From Ramicandelaber brevisporus (taxonomy: Eukaryota > Kickxellomycota > Ramicandelaberales > Ramicandelaberaceae): a stretch of 33,146 nt of DNA. The notes under the pieces were generated by a model. That model was not told the origin of the DNA and did not search any database. It saw only the letters and a list, made by a program, of their open reading frames with translations. The translations under genes were made by a program, and so were the position numbers. The DNA is taken from NCBI GenBank assembly GCA_025201865.1, contig MU602699.1, positions 15,400 through 48,545 on the forward strand, given 5' to 3'. Within the stretch, counting starts at the first letter, position 1. Each line of letters opens with the position of its first letter. Below, piece by piece: positions 18,006-25,750 of the stretch.

Positions 18006-19988
18006 ATGCCCAGCACTCTGCTGCAAAAACAACAAAAGCAACAACAACAGCAAAAAACAACAGCAGCAGCAACAACAACAGCGACAGTAGCAACAACCGA
18101 TTCAAAACACAAACACAATACGCAGCAGCAGCAGCAGCAGCAGCAACAGACTCTTTGGCTGATTGGTATGATGCACCAGAAGACGCCAGGTACTCGTTCT
18201 GCCAAAAAGGCAGTTGATCACACTGACAGTTCGCGGGATTCATATGATGCCATCCTCGATAGAATCGGACGTAAACTCTCGCGCGAGGACGTTGTTGATC
18301 TCCTTGCAACTGATCAGCGCGCGGTTGAATTGCTTGCATTCTTACAGCCATCCAGCACAGGTGGAGCTAAAATCATCTGCCCAACGGTGCTAAGTTCACC
18401 AGCAGGTGGAATTGGGTGCAATGTAAAGTCAGTATCAAGCGAGCCAGCTGATGCAATTAAAGTCCATCACGGTAGAGGAATGACAAAGAGCAACGAAGCT
18501 TTGCAGATTTGGGTTGGCCACAGATTGGAAGATGCCGTTGAACATAATGCATTGCAGCTGATTGATGCTTTGTTGGAATCTGGCTTGGTGCCAAGTGCAT
18601 CGAATGTGGAGAAACTACTAAACATACTGCACCCTGTGAGGATGGAAGACAGCCTGCAGCCAAGACATGTGGCCAAAGCTGAAAGGGCAATGTGGAGATT
18701 GGCTGAGACATTGGGAACTGCCACGTTTCTCGATCTGCTTACTGACCATGTCCAGTACGGTAAAAATGGCATTTATCCATTGATTTCTTCATTGTTTAGA
18801 CAAGGTGCATCGGAGTCTATTTCATCAGTGTCAACCAGAGAGCCAAGCAGCTCATATGGCACACGTGCAGCCGCGCAGTTAATTGTGGCACTACTTGCGG
18901 TTGATTTGCACGCTGGTCGAGAGAACTCAGCAGCATATAGATTACTGGCTGGCAAACACATGTCTTCGAGATCAGATCCAGTCCACACGCTGATGGCCGA
19001 TGCTATCACTGATGCTCTTCCAATCTGTGAGCGTCTTAAAAAGAATCCAGTTATAGTGCGTGGAGGTTCGTTCAATAGTAAGAGCGATGTCATGGATATC
19101 GATACAGATGACAGTGAAAGTGATATATTTGAGCACGAGTTGGATGAGTCTGCAATGAAAGCTGATAAGCGCAGTAGAATGGCCAATGTTGTTCATCACT
19201 ATGATTCGATTCGCATTGCACGTGAGTTTACTCATCTATGTGGATTGGCTTCGTTCATGGGAGCAACCAATGGAGATCCAATGAAGTTGATTAGAAGTTT
19301 AGCCAGTCACCTGGATGATGTTGATAATGATGCATTAGTTACCTATCTCGAATCACTTCAGCCGCCTTCATTTAAAGCTCAGCTAGCAGAGTCTATTTTA
19401 CAGCGTCAAAACTATTATGCATTGCATAAATCTAACAATCGCAAGAATAAAAGAAAGAATGGAACTCAGTCTATAATGGATAGCGACAATGACAGTGACA
19501 GTAGTATTAATAGTGATGATGGCGATGACACCAGTAACAAGAAGCACATTGATTACAACAAGGAGCAGGAATTCTCGCATAAACCATCTAGAAAAGCCAT
19601 GCTGCATAGACTTGTCACAGTGTATTCACAGCTGACACCAGTGGGACGTACCAAGACAGAGCCTTTAATCCCAGTTTGGGAGAAATATGTCACTTTAATG
19701 ACTGCGCTGATTGATGCAGTTATTGACATGCACATTGCTCGAGTAGAGCGCAATCCACCTCTTTTGAAAGATGCAGGCTCTAAACCAACAGCACCGCCGG
19801 CCATCATCATCTCTCTTGATTCTGAATCTGCAAGGGACTTCTCATCCAAATTGCAACAGATCTCGACTGATGTTCTTGCGAAACTCAAGGCGATTAAACC
19901 ACTCAAGAGCCAAGAACATTTGTTGCACGATATGCATGATTCAGTCAGCGCTTGGCAGACTCGTATTGATGAACTCGGCGCTCCTTAA
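18006..19988 (+). CDS. Hypothetical helical protein, start uncertain (18006 or 18168)
   Basis: The frame encodes 660 residues from the first ATG, or 606 from the ATG at 18168 (MMHQKTPG). I recognise no family. The N-terminal 54 residues of the long form are almost only Gln, Thr, Ala and Lys. They are encoded by CAA/CAG-rich DNA resembling the untranslated leaders of neighbouring genes, so the shorter start may be the real one. The body looks alpha-helical (for example DAILDRIGRKLSREDVVDLL, NALQLIDALLESGLVPS). It is broken by an acidic stretch near MDIDTDDSESDIFEHELDES and by a basic NNRKNKRKNG followed by Asp/Ser-rich DSDNDSDSSINSDDGDD. That basic-acidic combination suggests a nuclear protein. 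There is no signal peptide or membrane span. Codon use is AT-leaning, unlike the secreted genes downstream. An AATAAA lies at 20057-20062. Confidence 0.8.
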   Translation: MPSTLLQKQQKQQQQQKTTAAATTTATVATTDSKHKHNTQQQQQQQQQTLWLIGMMHQKTPGTRSAKKAVDHTDSSRDSYDAILDRIGRKLSREDVVDLLATDQRAVELLAFLQPSSTGGAKIICPTVLSSPAGGIGCNVKSVSSEPADAIKVHHGRGMTKSNEALQIWVGHRLEDAVEHNALQLIDALLESGLVPSASNVEKLLNILHPVRMEDSLQPRHVAKAERAMWRLAETLGTATFLDLLTDHVQYGKNGIYPLISSLFRQGASESISSVSTREPSSSYGTRAAAQLIVALLAVDLHAGRENSAAYRLLAGKHMSSRSDPVHTLMADAITDALPICERLKKNPVIVRGGSFNSKSDVMDIDTDDSESDIFEHELDESAMKADKRSRMANVVHHYDSIRIAREFTHLCGLASFMGATNGDPMKLIRSLASHLDDVDNDALVTYLESLQPPSFKAQLAESILQRQNYYALHKSNNRKNKRKNGTQSIMDSDNDSDSSINSDDGDDTSNKKHIDYNKEQEFSHKPSRKAMLHRLVTVYSQLTPVGRTKTEPLIPVWEKYVTLMTALIDAVIDMHIARVERNPPLLKDAGSKPTAPPAIIISLDSESARDFSSKLQQISTDVLAKLKAIKPLKSQEHLLHDMHDSVSAWQTRIDELGAP

Positions 19989-20207
19989 TTCTCAGATTGA
20001 TTGATTGATTGTTTGTTTGTTTGTTTACTTGTTTTGTTTTCTAACTTGTTTAGATAAATAAATATAAATAGCGTGTAATAGTATTTAGTGCTATGATAAT
20101 GATAAAAGTAAACGTAAAAAGTGATAGTAAAAAGTGAAAGTAAAAGTGAGAGTAAAAAAAAAGACAGTGACAATGATAACGACGATATGTAAATATGACT
20201 CAGGTGG
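19989..20207. other. Convergent 3' spacer with micro-repeats
   Basis: It holds GATT/GTTT tetranucleotide runs (about 19996-20024), AATAAA at 20057-20062 for the + strand gene, and an AGTAAAAGTGA-type purine run (about 20107-20160). No gene is seen. Confidence 0.5.
20057..20062 (+). terminator. Polyadenylation signal AATAAA
   Basis: A canonical signal about 70 bp after the stop at 19988, inside an A/T-rich stretch (AAATAAATATAAATA). Confidence 0.55.
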
Positions 20208-21394
20208 TTAAAGCTGTTCGATATTCTTAATAAGGAAAGCCTTTTCATCCGCAAACATTTCATTTTCATCGCGTGCGTTCTGGAAATCCTTGAGGAAAGC
20301 CAGTAACTTTGCCTTGTTTCTTCTCAAAATGTCCAGCACTTCTGGCGTCTTATCCGGATTGGCCACAAAGATCTTGAATACATGGAATGCTTCAAATGGA
20401 ATGTTCTTACTCTTACTTCCCAGCAGTGTCATAGTAGTCTTTAAGTTATCCACAACACCAATATATCTCATCATTATAGCATACGATTCACGCTCCAATA
20501 AAATCTCACCCAGTAGCTTTAAACTTTGGCGCTTTGTAAGATAGCTGGATTCTGGTGCCAATAAGCGGCTATAGTGAGTAGTAAAGAACTTGTCGTAGTT
20601 TTGCTGGAGGAATTCGGCAGCCATACGCTTGTGACGCGTTAATAACTCGCGGAATGTGGTGTAAGCATCGCTGGATACATCAAACGTTGGCAACTCCATG
20701 TAGTCAAAGAATCTATAAAAATGCGGAGAGTATAAAGCTATACGAGCCAATTGTTCATGTTTAGCACACTCACGCAGCATTGATCCACAGTTTGTAGCTA
20801 TCAATTGATTCTCATAGCCCAGAATCAGCCCATTAATGATCGAATGGTCGCGGTAGTTGGCCACATACTCTACAATTGGATATCGCGAGGTAGTCGAGGA
20901 TGAATGGCCACCACCAACCGAAGACATCTTTCTTCTTAACATTGCAGAAAACACACCAACCACATCTTTACGCAACTCCAAGTCCAACCGTGACAAGTTA
21001 ACTATCAACAATGGCAGCAAGTCCATCGCAATAGCCTCTTGAATCAGCTGGTGCTGCTGCTCAGCCAATACAGCCGCATCTGTTACGTGGTCTCCGCCGC
21101 TGCCGCCTCCAATGCCGCCGGAGCTGCCACTGCCAGATGACGAAGAGCTGGCGTTTGGAGTGCCAGTGAGTATGTTGCGCATCGCTGAGAGGTTCTTTAC
21201 GATTTCCTCGTGTAGCTTCTTCTTGTCAGCTTCACGTTCCAGACGCAAAACTGCATCGCGAGTGCCTTTAACAAGCTCACGCGGTGTCTTTGGCCGTGGC
21301 TTAAACAATCACGTTCCAGACGCAAAACTGCATCGCGAGTGCCTTTAACAAGCTCACGCGGTGTCTTTGGCCGTGGCTTAAACAAGAACTGCAT
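20208..21394 (-). CDS. HYM1: Mo25/Hym1 (CAB39-like) scaffold, reading frame broken near the start by a 77-bp tandem duplication
   Basis: The body (20208-21308) encodes about 366 residues of an Mo25 armadillo-like scaffold. Recognisable segments are PRELVKGTRDAVLRLE, YVANYRDHSIINGLILGYE, CGSMLRECAKHEQLARI, FYRFFDYMELPTFDVSSDAY, FKIFVANPDKTPEVLDIL and the terminal DEKAFLIKNIEQL. Mo25/Hym1 binds STE20-like (GCK-class) kinases in the RAM/MOR morphogenesis pathway. The family's start (MQFLFKPRPKTP) is at 21394. After about 28 codons that frame runs into a second copy of the same 77 bp, which is out of frame because 77 is not a multiple of 3, and soon stops. The in-frame copy begins Leu-Phe-Lys without an ATG. 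An Asp/Gly/Ser-rich loop occurs after residue ~55. The body shows no other damage, so the break is either very recent or an assembly error. Confidence 0.88.
21232..21308. repeat. 77-bp perfect tandem duplication, copy 1
   Basis: This copy is identical base for base to the adjacent 21309-21385. Both contain the Mo25 codons from Leu-Phe-Lys-Pro to Leu-Glu-Arg. This copy is in frame with the body of the gene. Confidence 0.97.
21309..21385. repeat. 77-bp perfect tandem duplication, copy 2
   Basis: This copy directly abuts copy 1 with no mismatch and is attached to the canonical start codon at 21394. Its junction with copy 1 shifts the frame. The unit contains no AG followed by GT on the minus strand, so no intron could excise exactly one copy. 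Confidence 0.97.
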
Positions 21395-21934
21395 CTCTGT
21401 GGTTAGCGTAAGGCGTGGCTATCTGTTGTGGTGGGCTAGAGGGGAGCAGAAGTGCGACCGTAGAGACTCGATCTGTAAATAAACAAAGCCGGTCTGAATT
21501 GACAACAACACACTCCGGGTAACCACAAAAGAAAAGATGAAAAGGAACGAGGATAAATAAAAAGAGGGAAAGAGAGAGAGGAAGAGGAAGAGAAACGCTG
21601 ACAACTAGAGCAGTGGCAACAAAGAAGACACTGCTTGTTGTGCTCCTCCACTTGCGGTTGCTGTGATAGCTGAAGGGCGGTGGGGCTGCTCTGGTGAAGC
21701 AGGAACAAAACAGTGTTTTGAAAGACAGAAAATAGGACACTTGGAAAAGTGTGGCAGAGAAGGAGAAACACGCGCTTGTGTATGGGAGGTGGCCACCACG
21801 CACGGCCTTTGTTCATCAACAACAACAACCAACAACAACTAACAACAACTAACAACAACTAACAACAACCCTCAACAGTTAGCGACAACAACAACAGCGC
21901 GCGTTTTATTTCTTTGCGTATAGAGTTACAAACA
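21395..21934. promoter_or_regulatory. Divergent promoter between Mo25 and the TPR gene
   Basis: This 540-bp spacer has a purine-rich patch (GAAAGAGAGAGAGG, about 21568-21592) and, close to the TPR gene, five 10-bp AACAACAAC-type units (21821-21870). Neither strand shows a convincing gene. The minus-strand frames here are low complexity. Confidence 0.45.
21821..21870 (+). repeat. Five 10-bp AACAACAACY tandem units in the TPR gene leader
   Basis: Units AACAACAACC, AACAACAACT (three times) and AACAACAACC run head to tail, 65-114 bp upstream of the ATG at 21935. They are probably in the 5' UTR. The sequence cannot fold on itself and would give an unstructured leader. Confidence 0.8.
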
Positions 21935-22648
21935 ATGTCATCTGCTGCTCAGGCTGCCATCAACAAGGAGAATCTCGCCAAGGGCTTGGCTTTCAAAGAT
22001 GAAGCTGGCGAGCAGTTCAAGAACGGCGAGTACCAAAAGGCTATCGAGTTGTACTACAAGGCTATTCTGTACACCAAGGGCACCAACAGCACGACGACCG
22101 CCCAGGCTATGGCCGCCGCCGCCACCTCTACAGCCTCTGCAGCCTCTGCCACTAAGGACAACAGCAACGACGACGACGATGAGGTTGAACACGTTACTTC
22201 TCCAGCAACAAAAGCCACTGATAACGAAAAGAAGAGCAAGGCGGACGAGGAAAATAAGTCGCAGGCTATTCTTTATAGCAACATTGCCGCATGCTTGCTT
22301 AAGCTCGAGCGCTGGGAGCGTGCTGTTGTTGCCGCCACCAAGGCCATTGACCTCGATCCAGACAATGTGAAGGCTCGCTTCCGCCGTGGCCAGGCCTATG
22401 CTGGAGATGGCAACACTGTCAGAGCCGAGGCTGACTTGCGCGCTGTGCTCAAGACCAACCCAAAGGATGCAGCAACAGTTAAGGAACTGCACAGGCTTAA
22501 GGAGATTGAGAAGGCTCAGATTCAGAAACAGAAGAAGGATTTGGCAGGAATGTTTGATCGTGCCAGTGCCAAGAAGGACAGTGACACCACTACCACTACA
22601 GCAGCTTCTGCTGCATCAGGCATTGAGGAAGTTAAGGATGACGAGTAA
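21935..22648 (+). CDS. TPR-repeat protein (TTC9/co-chaperone-like)
   Basis: The 237-residue product starts MSSAAQAAINKENLAKG at the first ATG. TPR1 lies at about 16-49 (EQFKNGEYQKAIELYYKAI). It is followed by a disordered Thr/Ala insert and an acidic patch (about 50-108, with NDDDDEVEH). Two further TPRs follow at about 109-142 (AILYSNIAACLLKLERWERA) and 143-176 (VKARFRRGQAYAGDG). The end of the TPR array runs into a charged helix with KKDLAGMFDRA, resembling the tail after the TPR domain in FKBP/TTC9-type proteins. The Asn in SNIAAC and the basic KARFRR are of the kind that clamp Hsp70/Hsp90 C-terminal carboxylates, so a co-chaperone role is likely but unproven. The insert between TPR1 and TPR2 is unusual. 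Confidence 0.85.
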   Translation: MSSAAQAAINKENLAKGLAFKDEAGEQFKNGEYQKAIELYYKAILYTKGTNSTTTAQAMAAAATSTASAASATKDNSNDDDDEVEHVTSPATKATDNEKKSKADEENKSQAILYSNIAACLLKLERWERAVVAATKAIDLDPDNVKARFRRGQAYAGDGNTVRAEADLRAVLKTNPKDAATVKELHRLKEIEKAQIQKQKKDLAGMFDRASAKKDSDTTTTTAASAASGIEEVKDDE

Positions 22649-23388
22649 ATATAGTTAATTGAATCTCCTTTTATTATTAGCATTGATTATCATTCACATT
22701 ACCAGTATTAAACCACTGTTCAAGTTCTATTTTTTGCTCTAAAGTCGATCCACATTGAGATTAATCAAGGGGAGAGTGAGAAGAGACGATTAAACTGCAC
22801 ACATCCTGCATAGCCGTTGTAACAGTGGATGCACACACAATCACGACAGGTCATTGTGCATTCCACACTGTGCCGATATGAATATGAACAGTCGTGAGAG
22901 AGGTTATTAAAAGCAACATCTATTCAAAGGACTTTGATCGACGAGGCTATCAGCGGCCGTTCCCATCACATAGTAAGCAGATGAGACGTAAGGATGATGT
23001 CTCATCACAACAATAGCAGACACGGGCGATTCACAGCCGGGCCGAAATGAGGCGATCCGCAACGCGCCAAGAGCATTCTCAGGAGCTCCTGTGCGTTGAT
23101 GTTATGAGAAGCAGGGGGAGAAAAATAGATGGGCGAGAAAAAAAGGAGGATGAGATAATAAGGAGGTGAGCAAATATAGATGTGATAGCAAGCCGAGCAG
23201 CACGAGCAGCACATAAAAAGAGAGGGCAGCCGCACACAAAACAGCAGCAACAACAAATAAGAACATAACCATAGCACACTCACGCACTTCACTACTACTC
23301 CAGCCTTTCCCCCTTCTATTGCATCTGCTAGCCTCAACGCGTACTCACAACACGTATACAAATCGATAAACACAAACCAACCTTCAAA
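22649..23388. other. Intergenic region opening the secreted-protein island
   Basis: No gene is seen in this 740-bp stretch. It holds an 8-bp inverted repeat (GATGAGAC at 22980-22987 against GTCTCATC at 22999-23006, loop of 11). A CATAAAAAG sequence at 23212-23220, about 170 bp before the next ATG, may be a TATA-like element for the GPI gene. CAGCAGCAACAACAA-type leader sequence lies near 23241-23257. Confidence 0.45.
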
Positions 23389-23832
23389 ATGCGCTTCACT
23401 GTTGCCCTGCTTGCCCTCGTCGCTGTCGTCGTTGCCCAGCACCCAGCCCCAATTGCTCCACCAGCTGCCGGTGTCGCCAACCCACAGCAGAGCCCAACCG
23501 CTTCTCCATCCCAGTCCAGCTCTGCTTCCTCGTCCCCATCTGCCTCCGGCTCTGCTTCCGGTTCGGCTTCTGCTTCCAACTCTGCCTCTGCTTCCGCCAG
23601 CGCCTCTGGTTCTCAGTCGGCTTCTGCCTCTGGCTCGGCCTCTCAGTCCGCATCCTCCCCAGCCTCCACTCCAGCTGCCTCTTCTCCATCTGCCAGCAAG
23701 TCTGCCTCCAACGCTGGCTCGACTCCAGCCGCCTCTGGCTCCTCTAGCTCAGACAACTCGTCCCAGGCCATGGCCGCCAATGTCCTTGGCGCTGCCGTTA
23801 TTGCTGCCCTGGCTGCTGCTGTCCAGTACTAA
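23389..23832 (+). CDS. Secreted Ser/Ala-rich GPI-anchor-type cell-surface protein
   Basis: The 147-residue protein begins with a signal peptide (MRFTVALLALVAVVVAQ, cleavage near residues 16-17). A short Pro-rich segment follows (HPAPIAPPAAG). A long Ser/Ala/Gly tract (about 36-125) of SAS, SGS and SPS units would be a dense O-mannosylation substrate. The C-terminus has small residues (DNSSQAMAAN) and then a hydrophobic tail (VLGAAVIAALAAAVQY) typical of a GPI-attachment signal. There are no cysteines. It is probably a structural wall or plasma-membrane glycoprotein. Codons are GC-rich (TCC, GCC, TCT), suggesting good expression. No enzymatic domain is seen. Confidence 0.85.
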   Translation: MRFTVALLALVAVVVAQHPAPIAPPAAGVANPQQSPTASPSQSSSASSSPSASGSASGSASASNSASASASASGSQSASASGSASQSASSPASTPAASSPSASKSASNAGSTPAASGSSSSDNSSQAMAANVLGAAVIAALAAAVQY

Positions 23833-23877
23833 ATAGCTCCTCTAATCAATTTCTAATCGTCTTTCAAAGTACTCTAA

Positions 23878-24012
23878 TCCTGTTCCAACTTGAATAACGG
23901 AAGCCTGGCTGACGTCCAGTCCATCGAGGACCATTTCGGCAAGAAGATCCACGCGGTCGAGACGGACGACTGGGAGGAGACTGCCGAGCAGCTCAAGAAG
24001 CTGCTGCGCTAG
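23878..24012 (+). pseudogene. Orphan C-terminal fragment of a Dbp5-like DEAD-box helicase
   Basis: The frame ending at the stop 24010-24012 reads SLADVQSIEDHFGKKI then HAVETDDWEETAEQLKKLL. It matches the C-terminal tail of Dbp5/DDX19 mRNA-export helicases: a helix with an 'IxxHF' element, then '(T/V)xTDDW(D/E)E', then a final Lys-rich helix. The rest of a helicase (~440 residues) is absent: the frame is closed by a TAA at 23875-23877, only 43 bp after the GPI gene. GC-rich codons indicate a highly expressed donor gene. I read it as a truncated duplicated piece. It might instead be a missed terminal exon, but no upstream helicase sequence is in this window. Confidence 0.65.
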
Positions 24013-24318
24013 GCGAACTAAGCATGCATTCTTACACTTTGAAACAACTGTCTTTTGTACGGAGCAGAGCCGGCATTGACTGCGTGGACTGCCACAGCAA
24101 GCCGCAGAAAGATAGCATCTGTCAATGTGAGCCAATGTGAGCCAGCATGGAACATGTGGAATCTGTGGTGCACGCGGAATACATAGAGAGCATGACATGA
24201 CATGCGAGTGTAATGACATATTCGGAGGATGCACAGTGGAGCTGGTGTCAGCACTCGCACCCGCACTCGTTCGCCCGCACGAGACAGAGTCCGTAGCACA
24301 CGCCACGTCAGACTATCG

Positions 24319-24345
24319 ACTTGTCAAACTTGTCAGACTTGTCAA
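24319..24345. repeat. Three 9-bp tandem units (ACTTGTCAR)
   Basis: ACTTGTCAA, ACTTGTCAG and ACTTGTCAA lie head to tail about 135-160 bp upstream of the I78 inhibitor start. They could be a small regulatory repeat. Confidence 0.7.
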
Positions 24346-24392
24346 GTATATCCATGTGCTTTGATGCCTGCGCTTCTCCACAGTCTTGCATT

Positions 24393-24437
24393 CACACACA
24401 CACAAACACAGACACACACACACTCACACAAACACAC
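24393..24437. repeat. CA-rich microsatellite
   Basis: An imperfect CACACA run directly upstream of the I78 inhibitor gene, 42-86 bp before its ATG. Confidence 0.7.
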
Positions 24438-24478
24438 TTCGTTCGCCTTTCCTAATCTCCCGCCGCTCGACTCGCGAG

Positions 24479-24733
24479 ATGCAGCACGCAGATATCAAGG
24501 AGCTGATTGGCAAGCAGTTTGCCGCAGACGAAGGCGCTCGCCGCCTGCTCCAGCAGCAGCGCACGTCCCCGACAGCCGACGGTCCCGAGATTGTCACGCC
24601 GCAGCAGCTGCCACCACACTCCTCGCTGCGACCGCTGCACGCCGGCGCAAAGCGGACGCTGGACTACCGGCCAACGCGCCTCAACCTGTCGCTGAACGAC
24701 AAGAACGTCATCACAAACGCCTTCTGGGGCTAA
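24479..24733 (+). CDS. I78-family (Aspergillus elastase inhibitor-like) serine protease inhibitor
   Basis: The 84-residue protein has the I78 C-terminal signature: LRPLHAGAKRTLDYRPTRLN (50-69) with the diagnostic T-x-DYRPxRLN, then LSLNDKNVITNAFWG at the C-terminus. The first half contains the IKELIGKQF element (6-14) and a Gln-rich linker. I78 proteins inhibit subtilisin- and elastase-type serine proteases by presenting a reactive loop. Family members commonly end in Cys-Gly and can carry a disulfide. Here the end is Trp-Gly and there is no cysteine at all, so the fold must do without it. No signal peptide is seen from this ATG. The frame is open upstream to 24386 as a His/Thr-rich translation of the CA microsatellite, which I consider non-coding. 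Confidence 0.85.
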   Translation: MQHADIKELIGKQFAADEGARRLLQQQRTSPTADGPEIVTPQQLPPHSSLRPLHAGAKRTLDYRPTRLNLSLNDKNVITNAFWG

Positions 24734-24738
24734 GCATC

Positions 24739-24810
24739 ATGTCAATAAGCGCCATGTCAATAAGCGCCATGTCAATAAGCGCCATATCAATAAACACCAT
24801 GTTAAATAGC
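24739..24810. repeat. 15-bp tandem repeats carrying AATAAG/AATAAA
   Basis: Three perfect units of ATGTCAATAAGCGCC (24739-24783) are followed by a diverged one, ATATCAATAAACACC (24784-24798), and a remnant ATGTTAAATAGC. The array starts 6 bp after the I78 stop. Each unit includes an AATAA core, with a full AATAAA in the fourth, so the array may multiply the polyadenylation signal. Confidence 0.9.
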
Positions 24811-24918
24811 TGTTTACAAAGCAGATATCGGTTTGGAACGAGCGGCGGCAAGCAGAGCACCGGAAAGGACGAGCGGTGGAAGACGGCGCATGTTCAAGCA
24901 AAAGTACGCAATGAGTGT

Positions 24919-25416
24919 TTAGAAGAGAGCAGCCGCTGCAGCGCCGGAGATGCCAATGATCGCGAGTGCGCTCCAGTGCCTGGCCGAATGTGCCGATGAG
25001 TCGCTGGCGCTGCGGTCACCACTTTTGCTATTCCTGTCCGAGGAGAGAGTCCCCGCAGTGTTGCTGGCGGTGTCTGCGTCGGATCCAGACCGAGTTCCGC
25101 GCACGGGGAGAGTCGACGTCACAATCGAGCCGCTTGCCGGTGTCATTTGCATTGTTGATGCTCTCCAGCTGAGGTCAGAGGAGGATGGTAGCGTCATAAA
25201 AGCCGTTGTTGCTGCCACGCTGGGCACGGAAGTTGAAGAAGAAGTTGGTGTCATTTGGTCCGGCGGGAATGTCTCATCAGCCGAAGAGGACGGCGAAGGC
25301 ATCATCTGAACCGTTGATCCGGCCGGAGTGGGCGACGTGGTGGCGTCGTCCTGAGCAGACACCACTGCCGACAGAAGAAGAATGCCAATGGCGCTGGAAG
25401 CGACGATTGTTCGCAT
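24919..25416 (-). CDS. Secreted Ser/Thr-rich GPI-anchor-type protein
   Basis: The 165-residue product starts MRTIVASSAIGILLLSAVVS, a signal peptide with likely cleavage after residue 21 (before QDD). The mature part is Ser/Thr/Pro-rich with Met repeats (VQMMPSPSS, FPPDQMTPTSS, STMQMTPASG) and no cysteine, consistent with a heavily O-glycosylated stalk. The C-terminus RHWSALAIIGISGAAAAALF is a GPI-addition signal. I chose 25416 because upstream in-frame codons do not resemble a signal peptide and the family-type N-terminus begins here. It converges with the I78 gene. A TATAAATA at 25751-25758 and four 16-bp repeats lie upstream. No catalytic domain is visible. Confidence 0.82.
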   Translation of the reverse strand: MRTIVASSAIGILLLSAVVSAQDDATTSPTPAGSTVQMMPSPSSSADETFPPDQMTPTSSSTSVPSVAATTAFMTLPSSSDLSWRASTMQMTPASGSIVTSTLPVRGTRSGSDADTASNTAGTLSSDRNSKSGDRSASDSSAHSARHWSALAIIGISGAAAAALF

Positions 25417-25535
25417 TGCAAACTGGCGTGAGTAGTGATTGATGGCGAGGGAAGACAATGGCAATGTGAACGGGTTGACGTGTGTTCCGCAGAGTGGAGA
25501 AAGACGAGATACAGCGCCAGTGTCGTTGCTGCCAT

Positions 25536-25599
25536 GCCAGTTATATCGCACACCAGTCATATCGCACGCCAGTTATATCGCACGCCAGTTATATCGAAT
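25536..25599. repeat. Four 16-bp tandem repeats (GCCAGTTATATCGCAC)
   Basis: Units at 25536-25551, 25552-25567, 25568-25583 and 25584-25599 differ by at most a few bases. They lie 120-183 bp upstream of the Ser/Thr-rich GPI gene start, so they may bind a regulator or contribute TATA-like motifs. Confidence 0.9.
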
Positions 25600-25750
25600 G
25601 CCGAGATGTGTTCCCAAATTAGACAACCACAGCCGCTGCTGCGACAGTTGAGACAGCTGCGAAAGGTTAGCACGGCATGCACATTTCGCAGTGTCATTGC
25701 GCGCGCTTCCGTGTATCTTTGCTGATTTCGCGGTGTCTGAATAGGGTTGC

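Larger units (their letters stand above)
23833..24478. other. Intergenic region with a helicase fragment and micro-repeats
   Basis: Besides the Dbp5-like fragment at 23878-24012 (listed separately), it holds three 9-bp ACTTGTCAR units at 24319-24345 and a CA-rich microsatellite at about 24393-24437 just before the I78 gene. No intact gene is seen. Confidence 0.5.

Noticed and set aside
17855..18205. N-terminal extension of Did2 through a polycysteine stretch
   Set aside because: The extension is the complement of a CAG run. CHMP1 alignment fixes the start at 17854.
22627..22648. EEVKDDE C-terminus of the TPR protein as an EEVD-like chaperone tail
   Set aside because: EEVD must be terminal and exact in Hsp70/Hsp90. 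Here Lys interrupts it, and the protein is itself a TPR protein.
22980..23006. 8-bp inverted repeat with 11-nt loop as a structured RNA
   Set aside because: A single short hairpin without paired boxes or neighbours is expected by chance. It is noted only in the intergenic entry.
23005..23442. 145-codon minus-strand frame overlapping the GPI gene start
   Set aside because: It is Cys/Leu/Tyr-rich noise antisense to a promoter and to a clear signal peptide.
24393..24437. CA-rich run and other short tandem arrays as a CRISPR array or telomere
   Set aside because: There are no spaced repeats with unique spacers. The genome is eukaryotic and the units are simple microsatellites.
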